Assembly (NCBI RefSeq): GCF_023343835.1
Contig: NC_064439.1
Coordinates: forward strand, 37,518,508-37,582,507
Origin: Lagopus muta
Taxonomy: Eukaryota > Chordata > Aves > Galliformes > Phasianidae
DNA length: 64,000 bases
Direction of reading: 5' to 3'
The position numbers were made by a program, and so were the translations under genes. Below, in pieces: positions 13,116 through 25,571 of the stretch. How positions within the stretch are numbered: position 1 is the first letter of the stretch; the number at the start of each line of letters is the position of its first letter. The notes under the pieces were generated by a model that did not search any database, was not told the origin of the DNA, and was given only the letters and a program-made list of their open reading frames with translations.

Positions 13116-14213
13116 CAATGTCCATTTTTCCCTGGCCGCTTCATAGCTCCTGAATTTGTGCAAGGCCATGGCTGACTTTGATTGTGTGTAAAGGAAAGTT
13201 TGATTGCAAGGAAACCAGCTTCCCAGCTGACTTCCTCTTCTTTTATTTTTTAAAGAAAGAGGAAAGAAGTATAGTTTTCAGTTATTTTTTTAACAGGAAA
13301 ACTGCTTCTTTAATTTGTCTTACTTTCCAGAATTAATGTCTTTCAACAGTACCGCTGAGAATACTTTGTAATAAATCATTCCACAATGGGTGCATTTTAG
13401 CTGGGCTGAAATAGGTTATGTTGCTTTATGCTAGTGCTTCAGCTCCAATGTGAGCTGTTCTTTCCTTGTTGTGTATGCAGAGCATGAGCGCCTTTCAATG
13501 TCCTGAGATATCTTGCTTTGCCTTTTTAGAAGTCCATAACAGAAATGTGATTGATTTGAGGATGCAGAGGATAGGAAGGTGATGAAAAATTACCTGAGGT
13601 TCGTGTTCAACTCAGGAGTCTATGAGAAACAAGGTACTCATCATTATTCATAAAAGGCAAGATACTGCATGCTATTTTTCAAGGTTTTAATTGCTGTTGG
13701 CATTATAGACATATTGCTGGTGGCAGCCATCTTGCTGAAATGTGGTATTTCTGGGACTACCCACAGAATGGAAATCTCATGGGAAGAATTGTCAGTCATT
13801 TTCCAGCAGGGTAGAAAAGTCCAGTCTGCAGTTAGAAGCAAACTTTATCCTTTGCTTCTGGAGTTACAGACAAACTGGATTGTTAAATTTCATCAAGACT
13901 TCTGTTGGGATGAACTTCTGTTATGCTGGTGGCTATCACTGATGGGTGAGAGCCAAGTGGTGTTTTGGAACATGAACTGGGTCTAGGTAGGTCCATGTAT
14001 AAAAATATGCACCTGCCTAGACGCAGTGGTTGTAACCCATGTGGTTGTCACAGGTCATCATCTCACGGCAGGGCATGATGCCTTGTGAAGGGATGTTTTC
14101 CCAGCATGTCTCACTTCAACCCATGCTACTTTTCTTGATGTCTTTTTCTCACTGTCCATCTTCTTATGAACACTAATTGCTCAGCAATTTGTTCGTTACT
14201 CTGAAAGCATATG
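13116..14213. other. non-coding, no recognised element
   Basis: AT-rich. A 105-codon plus-strand frame (13669-13986) starts with a hydrophobic stretch, but it has no recognisable family, no splice or promoter context, and competes with a minus-strand frame. Confidence 0.4.
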
Positions 14214-15107
14214 TAAGGGTTGCACTGAAAGTAATGCCTCCTATTTTATTATGTAGGCCTGTGACATCAGAGGTGGATGCTGGGGTATGTTTATGGACAT
14301 CAAAGAATGGATGTAAGCACAGTGAAAAGGCAGGTGGTTGTCATGGTTTTGTGATTTTTGGTTATCGGTATTCCACATTATAACATCATGTGGGGCACTG
14401 AGAGTTTAGCTGATTAATGCTCAAGTTCTGGGTACCTGCCCGGAAGAGAAGAACTGCATTCCCCAGGGGACTTTGCTGTCACAGAGAGGAGACAGAACTC
14501 CTGGCAAAGTCACCTGATGTGCTCTTTTTCATCCGCTCTTCTTCATTGGTGCTGCTTCCATCTCCCTGCTGCTCAACTGGACTGTACATCTCACCTCAGT
14601 GTTATGGTGAGATATCTGCCTTTCTGACATTCTCTCTCTCTCATTATATTTAATTTATTAGCTTCAATTCTAATTAGATTGTATTATGGTGTGTTATCTT
14701 GCATTCCGATACCATACTTAGTAAATTAGTTCATTTCTCCTCAGATTGTTGCCACTGTTTTTAATTATTTTGGGGTCCCCTGTTCCCTTTTTCCGGAGAT
14801 GTGGATTTTGTGAAATCCCTCCACCCCGCTACACATGGAACTGGGCCAAACCAGCCTGTAAACTGTTGACAGTGGTGAAACTCTATGAAACAGTGGGTCG
14901 CCTGCACTGGTGTAAATTTTGATGAGCACAGCATGCAGGCTTTTGTTCATTGCTTGCAAAAATGTATAGCCAATGGTGGTGACTGTGTTGCAAAATAATG
15001 TTTTGTAGGTGATAATTTTCTCTATCAAATAGTGTTATTGTGCTCTTTGTATATGTCATAATTTCCATGGAAATAAATAGGAGGCATTACTTTTGGAGTG
15101 ACCTATA
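14214..15107 (+). mobile_element. mariner-type DNA transposon (Galluhop-like), interrupted
   Basis: The two ends form an inverted repeat: 'CACTGAAAGTAATGCCTCC' near 14222 and 'GGAGGCATTACTTTTGGAGTG' near 15081, each next to a TA, the mariner target. Inside, 14290-14338 and 14872-15070 match the other copy at 19.5 kb and the chicken consensus I know, including 'CATGCAGGCTTTTGTTCATTG' and 'CTCTATCAAATAGTGTTATTGTGCTC'. In the intact relative the segment around the break encodes the start of a mariner transposase; here the reading frame is destroyed. A 533-bp LTR sits in the middle, so the mariner itself is only about 355 bp and non-autonomous. Identification as Galluhop-like is from known chicken repeats; the strand is set by comparison with that consensus. 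Confidence 0.8.
14339..14871. mobile_element. solo LTR nested in mariner
   Basis: A 533-bp insertion with ends TGTCATGG...CTGTTGACA, that is, inverted TGTCA/TGACA, starting with TG and ending with CA. It is flanked by identical 5-bp repeats GTGGT at 14334-14338 and 14872-14876. Removing it restores the mariner alignment ('GGTGGGTGGT...' joining '...CAGTGGTGA'). It contains no protein-coding retroviral sequence, so it is a solo LTR. On the minus strand there is an AATAAA (in 'CTAATAAATTAAAT', near 14650-14663), which may be its polyadenylation signal, but I leave the orientation open. It has no resemblance to the other LTRs in the window. Confidence 0.8.
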
Positions 15108-15227
15108 TACACAGTAAAAGTTACATAGGGTCAGATATTCTGAGATAAATGTAGACCTCCCTCTTGCTGCTTTGATGACCCTGGGGAGTTGCATAACCAA
15201 ATGCAGAGTATGGCATGATTTGCACTC

Positions 15228-15376
15228 CATCCTCTGGATGGATCAAGACCTGCCTGGATGCCTACCTGTGCTACCTGGTGTAGGGAACCTGCTTTGGCAG
15301 GGGGGTTGGACTCGATGATCTCAGGAGGTCCCTTCCAACCCCTACAATTCTGTGATTCTGTGATTCTGTGACTCTG
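15228..15376 (+). mobile_element. CR1 LINE 3' end
   Basis: Typical CR1 terminus: 'AAGACCTGCCTGGATGCCTA', then 'TTGGACTCGATGATCTC', then 'GGTCCCTTCCAACCCCTAC' and four octamer-like ATTCTGTG repeats. It is 5'-truncated, as most CR1 copies are. The good match to the consensus indicates a relatively young insertion of the chicken-lineage CR1 type. Confidence 0.95.
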
Positions 15377-18300
15377 CTAAGAGAGATTCTGCATGGAGAT
15401 GATGACTCTCTTTGGCTGGATCAGGCAAGTATGAGAGACAAATGCAGAGTAATAGCTCCACATAAAAGGTCCTGTTGACAGAGAGATGCAGTCCCTGCTG
15501 AATCTTTGCGGAAGCACAATTATTTCCAATAAACAATCAGAACAGAGTCATTGAGGGTAGGCAGAGGAGGTAGGAAAATGCTATCAGCTATAGTCATGTT
15601 CAATTAGTGGCTGTAAAAGTGACATCTGCTCTGCATATTCTTCTTAGGATCAGCACTGAGAGCACAGCTCATCTATTAACACATCTGACAAGCCACAGTT
15701 TAACCTACTTTCTCAGCATCTTGCCCAGGAGAATAGGTCATTCTGCTTACTGAGATATTTTTTTTCAGCACATTTTTCCACCAGAGCTGAGAAAGTGATC
15801 GTATTTCAGACAGGGAGGCCAATTAACTTTTTTTCAAACAGAGGCAATTCTCTGCTGGACACGTTAACTATGGCCAGTCAGCTCACTCATTCCCCAGTGA
15901 GAGATGGCACCTGCTAGGGCTACAGCTATGTAGCAACTCCTGATGGGTAGAAAGAAGAGGCTAATTCATAAAAAAGAGGTTCAACCAAACATGAAGTATT
16001 TTCTGTTCTTTTAGATAGTCCCTTGCCACATAAACAATTAAGATGACTGCCTTGTACAAAATTCCTGAATTCTCATCCAGTTGATATTACACATGAGCTG
16101 GAAAAAGGAACCAACCTTGTCATTAGAGTAGGATTTTTCTGTTTAAATGAATAAAAAATAAAAGCACTGTCTGAGCTGTTTGGAAAACTGTAGTTAGGAT
16201 TTCCAGTAGATGGAGGTTAGAATAGATGAACTAAATGGTTATGTGATATGAAAGCTATGGGAGAATGGAAACTTGATGTGTCATGACAAGAGTAGCAAAA
16301 ATGTTTTAAGGGAGTGATCATTGCTAACTGCCTTGATGCCTTTGCTTATATTTGGTATCCTTTAGCACTGTTCCAACTAGATCTTTCCTGTTTTGGATTG
16401 TATGTTCTACAGGGAGGGATTTGTTTTTGGATTTGTTGTTTGGAAAGCACCATGCCTGGGACTGGGCAGCCAATAATGAGCAAATAACTAATGTGTTTTG
16501 GGAGCCTGTAACAGTAGCTGTATGGAAAAATGGCAAGACTGCCTGGCTTGCACTGCTGCATGCCTGTGCTTGTGTATACAACACGTGGTCCCTCGCTAAT
16601 GTGGCCAGTGGTGACTATGCAGAATTGTGCACAGAGAGCTGAACTGCTAGGAAATAAGCAAGCGCCTTACAAAAACAGATCTCAGAGAATCTTGTTCCCC
16701 CTGCAGCCATCAGACTCCTTCCTAGCCCCTCAGGCTGATAAGACATGCTTCTCTGACCCCATTTTCAGGACATTTTACAACAGCAGATCCTCATGATGCA
16801 AGCCTGCAGGTATCCCTGACTTCCCTGTGTCAGGATCAGTCACTCTTTTTCATCATAAACATGTAAACTCTTCCTCTCTTTCAGTATTTTGGGACAGTGG
16901 TCTCCCTGGGGCACCTGTTGTGTCCTGTTTCCTCTTCCTCACAATCAAGAAGTCCTGAACCACTACCTCACACATCATGAAGAAGACATTAAGATGAACA
17001 TAAGTTCTCAACAGATCAAACAAAAATCTGCTGACACAGTTTACCTAACAGAGTGGGTTATGCCTCCTGCTTGCAAAGTTGTCATTTCTTTACTTTTAGC
17101 AACATGAGGATGCCAAAACTGAACATATAAACAGGGTCATTTTGCTGCCGTCACCTTTGAAAATTCAAAGGCAGGGGAAGACAGTGATTCCAATTCCAGC
17201 CCAATACTCAGTGCAGGCAGATATTTTTGCCATACTGACTTGTAAGCTGATCTTTCCCATAAGAAAATGTCTTGCCTTCAAACTGTATTTTAAGCAAGGA
17301 TTTTTCTTTTTCTTTTTTTTAAATTCAAAAATAATTCTTACAATTTGAGAAGAAAGTGGCATACTCCCAAAATCATATGCAGCATTAGGTTGGTGTGTAT
17401 ATTAAAAAGTTTCCTTTTGCTGAGGGCTGTAAAGCAAAGAATGGAGTCCTGTGATGGAAAAACTACATGTCATTGCTTGATGTGCTTAAAATAAGGCCGA
17501 CTGCTCAGTACCTAACACTGGGAAGGAGGAGTGAGGAGCAGCACTTCAGATGGAAGCACACTGTCTGATCTCCTTACTGTCCTGCATCTCCTGATTTTTG
17601 AAGTCCACAAGGAAAATTCATATATAACATATGCTGTGGTCTTAGGATAGATTTTTCTTCTAAAACATTGCCTGTACTTGCCTTAATCCTGATGGCCTTA
17701 ATCCCAGTTTAGTTCTTTGAAGAAAACTAATTTGATTTGGAATGGTGATGGGTGCCCTGGTACGATATGTACTGTGCTGCTGACACGTTTCCAGCTACAA
17801 TCTGGCCACACATGAGTTCAGTTGTTTTTCACTGGTCTGCTACACAAATACTGGCTGTAGGCCATTTGCTGCCAGCATACAGTATTAACACTGCAGTTAT
17901 AGTATAATTTCCCAGAGACCAGCTTTGATGGTTTCCCATCCAATTAACTCAGGCCACCTCTGCTCCTGCAGTCCTTGTACTCTGCTTTTCTTACCTCCTC
18001 CTTTGATGTCCTTCCCTCACCTGCACCAGAGATATCAGAGATAAAAACAGTGAACTTCTACTCACCTTGAATGTTCGGTCATTTTGATATATTAATGACA
18101 GTGGTTACAGAAGACTTGCTGAAGTTTTAGAAATTCTTTCTGTTCCCTCTGGGGTTCTTGATATTTTATCTGAACTTACACAACTAAAGCAGAGTTTGAA
18201 CTGTGGCAGAATCTTTAAATAGAAACTTGACTTTGGTATATTGTTTTGTCTTATTACATGCACAAAAAAGTGTTTACTGGCAAATCTCACACAGTGAAGA

Positions 18301-19538
18301 ACTTGCAGGATGAGACCAAAATTAATTATTATAAATAATGCAGTGACTGTAAACTGGTTTTACAGAAACAAGAAATCATGGGCAGATTAAGGCTGAGCTT
18401 GTACAGAATTACTGCATTCAGGGAACTGAATTCAACAGAGACATTTCCCATGCAGTAAAACCATACGCTTTCTAAAATCATAAATCATAACAAATGAACT
18501 GGGGAAGGCACGGCACTGACACACATGCAATTACAGAACAAAAGATATTTCTCTTGGTTTTACTTCTTTGATTAAAAAACGTGAAAGGATAAGACATGTT
18601 TATCACATTGCATAGGGACACAGCAGATCTTTACACTCATATTATTTCACATATATGTATAGTTGTGGTACGTGAGCACTTTAGGCACGTTGGTGCTTAT
18701 TGTAAATACTTAATAGGTATTTACTTTATGTAAGGCCAAGGCACTATGAACTCAGTGATGTTCTGACTTGAAAGGCAAACACCTTCTGAGGCAGTCTGAA
18801 AACGTCTATTCCCACCAGCAGATGACTCAGAGCCTTGGTAGGGGTTTGGAGGTGAATACTGTGACTTCTGACAAAGTCTTGAGGTGTGAGTCTTAAAGCT
18901 TGCTTGATACAAGTGACAGTGGTTTGTAGTTCAAAGCATGGCTCAAGGCAGCAATCTCATTTTCTCTGAATTTCAGTAGAAGAAAAATGTAGTTCACATA
19001 GTTGTACTCAACTTGCCATGAAAAAGGAGCTCTTGTGCTATAAATATATTTCAAATGCCAAGACAAAGTAGATGTGTTCTTATAAACAATCTTGTAGAGG
19101 TAAGTAATGTATTCTGTTAGTTGTATATTACACACTCCTGGCCTCACAACTCATGAAGTTAAGCTTAGGATAATAGTTTAAAATGTGAATACCCAGAAGT
19201 GACGTAGCAAATATTTAAAGCTTGGCACATCTAATCTATTTATTTATTTAATATTTTCAGTTTTTTGTTCTGTTAATATAAAATTACAACTCACTCTTTC
19301 TTTCTTCTCTGTTAGCCCAAGAGCCAGATTTTAAAGTAATTCCAAATGGAAGGACAACAGAAAAAAATCTGAAAGCTGTTAGGCATCTAATGTTGCATGG
19401 AAGTTCCCAATGGAATTCTCAAAGCACTTGGTCTGTTTGATGCTAAAATTCCATTTCTTTGCAATGAGAATTAGCCCCACACCCCACGTAGACATTTATG
19501 GAAATCATACTTGATGCTTGCTTGCATTTTTAATAATC
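15377..19538. other. non-coding, no recognised element
   Basis: AT-rich DNA. Frames at 16352-16642 (+), 16530-16796 (+) and 16324-16584 (-) overlap each other and have no domain. T runs at 17300-17320. No repeat family could be supported. Confidence 0.4.
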
Positions 19539-20440
19539 TATGGGGACTGCTCTGAAAGTAATGCCTTCTATGTGCTACGTTGGCCCATAATGTCAGAGGG
19601 AGGTGTTGGTGGTAGGGGAGTAGGGGTTCAACACCACTAATATTTGGTACGTTTTGTTGCTATTAGACAGATGGCAGCAGAGGTGCAGTCTGACAGAATA
19701 ATGTCTGACATGAAGTGCCAGTGAAGCAAAGGTGTGGAATCAAATTCCTCCATGTGAAAAAAATAGCACTTACTGATAGTCACTGACACTTGTAAATGTT
19801 TATGAAGACCAAACAGCAGATAGGAGCACAGTGAGCTGGTGGACAGTGTGTTGACAGAGCAGTGGTGACAGCAGCAGTGGTTCATATCTGCTGCTCGTGT
19901 AAATTTTAATGAGTGTGGCATGCAGGCTCTTGTTCACCATTGGTGTATGGGAACTGCTGAGTCACGGCCTGAACCTCTGATTGATTACCTGAGGCGAGCC
20001 ATGAGTCAGCCAGAGGAGCACAGGTAAAGGCAATTCACCTGTGCTGCCAGAAGGGGTGGAGCCAGGCTCCAGCCCTCCTAGACCTATTTAAGAGCTGGCT
20101 ACCAGCAGGGAAGGTTCTTTTCTGGAGATCTGCTCTGCTGGAGTTTTGTAAGTGAGCCCAGGATGCAGGTAAGCTTTTTATCTATTCTGTTTTCGTTATC
20201 ATAATCTGCTTTGCCAAATTCTCTTGTTTATTTTGTAATTATAGCATCTTAAAATTCATTGATTATATAATTAGCAAAAAGGAATAGTGTTGTAGTGGTG
20301 ACAACACAGTGGTGACTATTGAAAAACACTGTTTTGTAGTTGAATACTCTATCAAATAGTGCTTTTGTGCTCTTTGTATCTGTTGTGGTTTCCATCCATG
20401 GAAATAAATAGGAGATATCTCTTTCAGAGCTACCTACATG
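19539..20440 (+). mobile_element. mariner-type DNA transposon (Galluhop-like), second copy, interrupted
   Basis: Left end 'GGACTGCTCTGAAAGTAATG' follows a TA at 19539-19540; the right end 'CTCTTTCAGAGCTACCTACA' lies at 20419-20437. From 19690 to 19935 the plus strand keeps, in broken frame, the N-terminal helix-turn-helix part of a mariner transposase: 'IKFLHxxKxxxTDxHxHLxMFMKTKQQ...STVSWWTVC' can be followed with small shifts (the expected order is IKFLHAE-T-DIH-LL-YG-DVSTVRRW). No catalytic DDD segment remains. An LTR is inserted from 19944. The copy shares strand and structure with the one at 14.2 kb but is more complete at its 5' side. Confidence 0.8.
19944..20257 (+). mobile_element. solo LTR nested in the second mariner copy
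   Basis: Begins TGTATGGGAACTG and is the same family as the LTR at 25572-25871: shared blocks are 'CTGAACCTCTGATTGAT', 'GGGGTGGAGCC', 'CTCCTAGACC' or 'CCTCCTAGACC' followed by a TATA-like 'ATTTAAG' (20090-20096), and a 'GGTAAGC/GGTGAGC' near the 3' side. It splits the mariner between 'TTGTTCACCATTGG' and 'GCAAAAAGGAATAG'. The right edge is uncertain: comparison with the second copy puts it at about 20246, and a decayed duplication (ATTGG before, ATTGA after) would put it at 20257. Strand follows the TATA-like box. No retroviral genes are present. Confidence 0.65.
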
Positions 20441-22240
20441 TATGCCTTTGCAAATATGGATTCAATCTATGAAATTCTTTCTCAGAATTTTCTGGAAAAA
20501 TTTATGAGAATTTTGCTGAAGAAAGTATTGCAGTGTTAGCCTTGGAGTTAAGGAAGCTCAAATCAGGAAAAGATGGTTCTATACAGTCCTTTCAAAAATG
20601 AATATCTAAATATGTTCTGTGAGTGCTTAGTCTCAAATGCTCTCGTTGTATAACAAGACCAACATATATTATTCTCCTTTCCAGAATCTCAGCTGGTTTT
20701 GCTTTAAATAAAGGACAGTAGATCCATGTCTATTTAAGTCAACTGAGAATTTAATGTCAGAATTTGTTTAGTAGGGCCCAAGCTCTTGGTGAGATCTAAA
20801 TGTAAACATAATTAAAAGAGAAACATCTCTGTGAGATTTTGAATCTAAGTTGACTGTAGGAATATTTTGTCATCCAATTTGCAAGTACTTTGGAAGGGTA
20901 TTCATTTTTTTGTTTGACTATTTCTTTGCTCTAAGAAGCACTTGAAAGTCAGAACATTTCAAACGCGAACTGATAGAAATGTAATCTCTGTCATCTAAGT
21001 GAGGAAGATCAGAGGTCTTCCTGTTCATCTTTCTTTCCTATAGTATCTTCTTTTCCAATTGATAACAGAAGGAAAAGCAAAACTAATGTCAATTCCAAGA
21101 GTATTTGAAAAAAATGAGAAGCATACTGCAATATCATACAGCAGTAACAAACCTTGTTTTTCCAAGTGTTGTATTTTCAGTAGTACATGTGAATGTAAAT
21201 AAGCTTAAAAAAAAGAAAGCACTGCACACATGCATGCTCACACACATATATGCCTTTATGATATCTTGCTGATTTCTACAATAAAAATGAAGATTGGAAT
21301 TTTGTCAGACAGGTATTGCCTATATGCAATATTTACACACTTAATGACAGAAATATCTGAAATTAGCTGTCTTGCTCTTAACTTCAGAACCCCACCTACT
21401 TTCTTCCTCTGTGATACTTTCTCCACTGTGCAGCCTAGGCAACAGAAATAGGAAAGGAATGAACAGGTCTGATCATGGCCATGATGGTGATGACTTGTGA
21501 GTAAAACCCATAAATATACCTATGTTACCATCCCTAAACAACCAGAGACAAAAAATGAGCATCATCCAAGAAGGCAGGATGTGCGTTGGCTGAGTTTACA
21601 CGGTCGTAGTAGGAAACAGTTACAATGCTGCACAAGTTATATTTATACGTCTTGTTTCCTATCAAACTAACCTGTGAAACAATTTACCTCTTTTTTTACT
21701 ATGAATATTTAAATACTTCGTTTTTTGAGTGTGTGCAACTGAAATGTCATGTAACTAGCTGGTTTCATTTATTAAGTCCACTCAAAGATGATCTGTCTTA
21801 CAGATGTAAATCTATATATTTAATTTCACAAACAAATAGCCTTGACAGTCAGCCAAGAACACTTAATCACACATGCCTACAGGCTGGCTCCTTGCATGAA
21901 TGGTTCTCCCTGATGCACCAGTGAAACTGAATTAAAGTCTGGGAAGAACAACAAACCTTTGATAAGAGAATCCAAAGCATCATTACCTCAGTTGCACTGC
22001 ATATGCTGAACTCCTGTAAAAGCAAAAGAGTAGGGACTTCTCTTGAAAGATGTGCTTTCAATTGTGTATTCATTGTGGATACATTTTTTTGCTTTCCCTT
22101 CCACTATTCCATATTTAATTATAAAAATCTTGTTTGTTTTGGCCAGTATTAATGACTTCATATTTTATCTTTCTTTTGCTAGTTGACTTCTTGTGCCACA
22201 GTGGAGACAATCTTCTTTTTCTTTGTGAAGTGAATAACAT

Positions 22241-22272
22241 TAATTAGGAAAATTTGATCATTTTCCTAATTA
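22241..22272. repeat. perfect short inverted repeat with TAATTA ends
   Basis: Arms TAATTAGGAAAAT (22241-22253) and ATTTTCCTAATTA (22260-22272) are exact reverse complements around the 6-bp spacer TTGATC. Each outer end is a TAATTA homeodomain-type core. The element could be a paired binding site or a chance AT-rich palindrome. Confidence 0.8.
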
Positions 22273-24893
22273 GTAGAGCTCTTCACAGGAGCATTATTTT
22301 TAAGTGTTGTTACTAGAATTACTCAGGAGAGCTTAGAGTACTGATCTTTAAATTAATTAAAGAGATCTATCTGTGAATTTTCCCCTCTGAGTTAAAATTC
22401 AAAATCTTTTTTGGCTTTTGTTTTTTGTTGGTTGGTTTGGGTGTGTTGTTTTTTTTTTTTTTTTGGAAATGTTTCCAGCAACAGCAAATTTGAAGAAAAT
22501 CTGATTTAAATGTTGCCTGCTGCACAGAAAATTACATTAAATTTCAATTAAAAATTTCATGTAGACAATTGCTCATTTATTCTGATGTCCCATATATCTT
22601 AGCCTTGGGTAACTAAACATAGATGAGCTGAAATCAGTGGCATTGCACTAACTTATATGAGTTAGGATCTGCCCCATACATTTGGTGGTGATAAAAGGAA
22701 AGTTTGGACATCTGCGTTTTCTGAGTTCTACCCTTGTTCCTGTGGGCCTTCGTGGAACAGATTAGCAGAAGACACACTTAATGAAGTAAAAACATGAATG
22801 ATGGATGTTTTAAATTGCAGGAGTTAATTTAACTTCCATTAACTTCAGGTGGTTGGACTAAATGCAAAAATGTGAAGTACTGCATGTGTTTTAAAACTTT
22901 AATAGATTTACCTGAAGTTGTCTGCTGTGGCTGGGTACAATAGTGATCAGTGTTGTTTTGGACTCCAGTTGATGGGAGATTCCCAAGTATGGCAGTGAAG
23001 CAAGACTCACTGCAGTACTGTTACTGTGTAAAAACCACTTGAACCTTTTCAGTGTTAAAAGAAAATTCTTGTTCCAACAAAGATAGCTACGTAATCCCAA
23101 TGGAGGTCACAATCTGAGAGTAGGCATAAACCCACTGAGTCCTCTTAGCTTCTCTCTTCCCTTCCTTGCTGCTGGCTGTAGTTCAGCCTTGGCTCGGAGC
23201 AGCTGTGCTGTGCTCTGTTCCAGGGCTGAACTCGGGTTATTTGCTGGGAGACTGGGCTGCAGCATGCTCTTGCCAGCTTAGGTCAGTGTTGGCCAGGCTG
23301 TATGACACACAGAGGCTCTTCTCTAGAGCACTGGGGGCTGGGCTGAGCTATTTCAGAGGGAATTTAAACTGTGTATGCTTCACGAGGGCAGCCTTCAGCT
23401 CAGGCACAGACTGCTGTGGACAAGAGCCAGGCTTTGGAGACCGTGACAGGCAACTACTGAACTGTAGGAAAAACAAAGTCCTGAGCTTAGAACATAGCTC
23501 AGATAAGCTATCCTCCAAAAGCAGTAATGACTTAAGAGCTCGGCCCTATGTCATGACACTTCATAGCAGTATTTACACTGCTGGACAAGCTAGAGATCAA
23601 ATGGACATTTAGGCAGGAGTCACTGAGGAGGGATGTGACCATGGATGGGGAGATATCGATTACAGAGTTTTAGGAAAATATTTCCAAAGTTGATCTCACA
23701 AAATTGGGCTCAATTTGCATATATCAAAAATATCTTTCTGAAAAGAATCATCCCTTGATGTAGATCAAGTCAACTGGAGCTGACATTTGTTCAATTTGCA
23801 TTATTTTCTATTCTTTCCCTCTCCCACCTTCCTCCTATTTTATATATATTTTTTTTTAATAACCAAAACACTTTGAAAGCATCAGAGGTATTGAAAACAG
23901 TACTTCAGTGAAACTCAAATAGATAGAAGCTACCTACTAAAACTCATTTAATAGAGATCCCAAAGGCTTTCCTAAATGAAACCAATTACGAGCTCTTCCT
24001 GAGAGAAGGTGATGGACCCCTGGGATGTTTATGTATAAAACATTTTCCATTCAGAAGAAACCATTTCTCCTGAAGGCATTGTTGTTTTTTTTTTTTTTGC
24101 ATGCTGACTATTGCATCATCATCTTTATTAATGTAGTTGGTGAAACACCTTGAAAATAATTCAAGAATGCAGAATATATTTGCATAGGATGCTGAACTAA
24201 AATTGGAGCAATTCTGTTTTATGCAATCTCACTGCTCCTTTGCAAAGCTATTAGATTTCTGATTGTGACAGTCTTAATGATAAGATTCTGCCAGTTTTCA
24301 AGTTCAGGTTGTTTCCTGCTCTCCTCTGATAAGAAAATCAGAATGGGAAGTGCTTGCTTTATACAAAATATTATCTGTAGTTGCCAAAAATACCCCCTTA
24401 CAGATGCTTTCATTCCTTTGAAATTTCTTTCCAAGGCCTGGCACCTCTCATGAATAGGGAAGGCAATTTTAACATACATTTCAACCTTTAGTTCCTCAGT
24501 GCATCAGTTTTAGTGACAATCATTACAATCAAGTTGACAAGCCTACACACCTGAGAGGCATTGTCAGAAACTGAAGTGAGCACACCGCCTGAAATCACAG
24601 CATTTGTTCCTTGACAGTTCTGGCACGGTGGCAGCCAGATAGGGCTGGAAAAAAAAAAGAAGGCACTGTAGTTCCTCCTTGCTGATCTGAAGCCTGCAAA
24701 CAGAGATCATTTCAGATATAAATACTTGGAGCAGCCTGGTTGCCTGGGAGGCTGTTGTAAGAGTGAAGCATACTGATTCCTTCTGCAAAGGTTTGTGTTT
24801 CTTGACCCCATTTTGATGACTGATTGTTGCTAATGTTCATTCTCTGCAAAGATTCTCACTTAGAGAACTCATTTATATTACAAAGAAGAGGGT

Positions 24894-24940
24894 TTTTTTG
24901 TTTTTTTTTCTGTTTGTTTTTTTTGGGGGGGGGGTTGGGG
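24894..24940 (+). repeat. T-rich tract followed by G10
   Basis: Long T runs lead into ten consecutive Gs (24925-24934), two Ts and four more Gs (24937-24940). This is a low-complexity, polymorphism-prone tract that could form a G-rich structure. Confidence 0.85.
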
Positions 24941-25571
24941 TTCAAACTGCATTTTATCTTTATTCTTGCAGCTGACAAAAAAAGGCTTAATGCTTGATCT
25001 GCTACTGAATTTTTACATTTTACATATGTTATATAAAGTCCATTTGATATACTCACTGTTTCAGGTTATTAACATATTTTACTTCATCTCTGCGGGTTTT
25101 TTTTAGTGTCTGAAAACTTAGTGTTTTACAAAAGGAGTACAGTCTTAGCATTAGCTCATAAAATCTCAAAGTCCTCAAAGGGTTGGTGTTAGGGGCTTTT
25201 ACTCATCAGCTGTGATTTCTGTCATAGCTGTGTGGAAAAATAGAACACATGACAATTAGGGTGGTCCTGAAAGTAATCCTTGCAAGTCAGTCATACACAG
25301 TTAAGATAAAATGTATAATTTTGAGGTTTGAGTATATATTATAAAATACATTGCTCAAATAATTCGTTGTCCTCCACCTGTGTCTTTTAAGATGAAACAT
25401 TTCATGCAAGAAGTTACTGAACCTACAGAACTGAGCTATTAGCCACCCGTGTTAGTGATGGATATACCTCCCTTCTGGAATACTACCAAGCCTCTCCAGT
25501 GTTTTTCACAATCTCACTAGTAAAAAATGTTGATATGAAAGTTCAGTATTGGAAGCTCTGCATTTTCCCCC

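Larger units (their letters stand above)
20441..25566. other. non-coding, no recognised element
   Basis: AT-rich with homopolymer runs (T at 22449-22463 and 24083-24096, a T/G tract at 24894-24940). A locally GC-richer stretch at 23160-23470 carries a 148-codon plus-strand frame (23166-23612) with no recognised family. A 13-bp perfect inverted repeat lies at 22241-22272. Remaining frames look random. Confidence 0.4.

Noticed and set aside
13669..13986. 105-codon plus-strand frame with a hydrophobic start
   Set aside because: No family, no promoter or splice context, and a competing antisense frame.
16352..16796. Overlapping frames of 88-96 codons
   Set aside because: They overlap each other in different frames and an antisense frame, and none shows a domain.
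25255..25300. 'GGTCCTGAAAGTAATCCTT' resembling a mariner inverted end
   Set aside because: Only about 20 bp match and I found no partner end or internal mariner sequence nearby.
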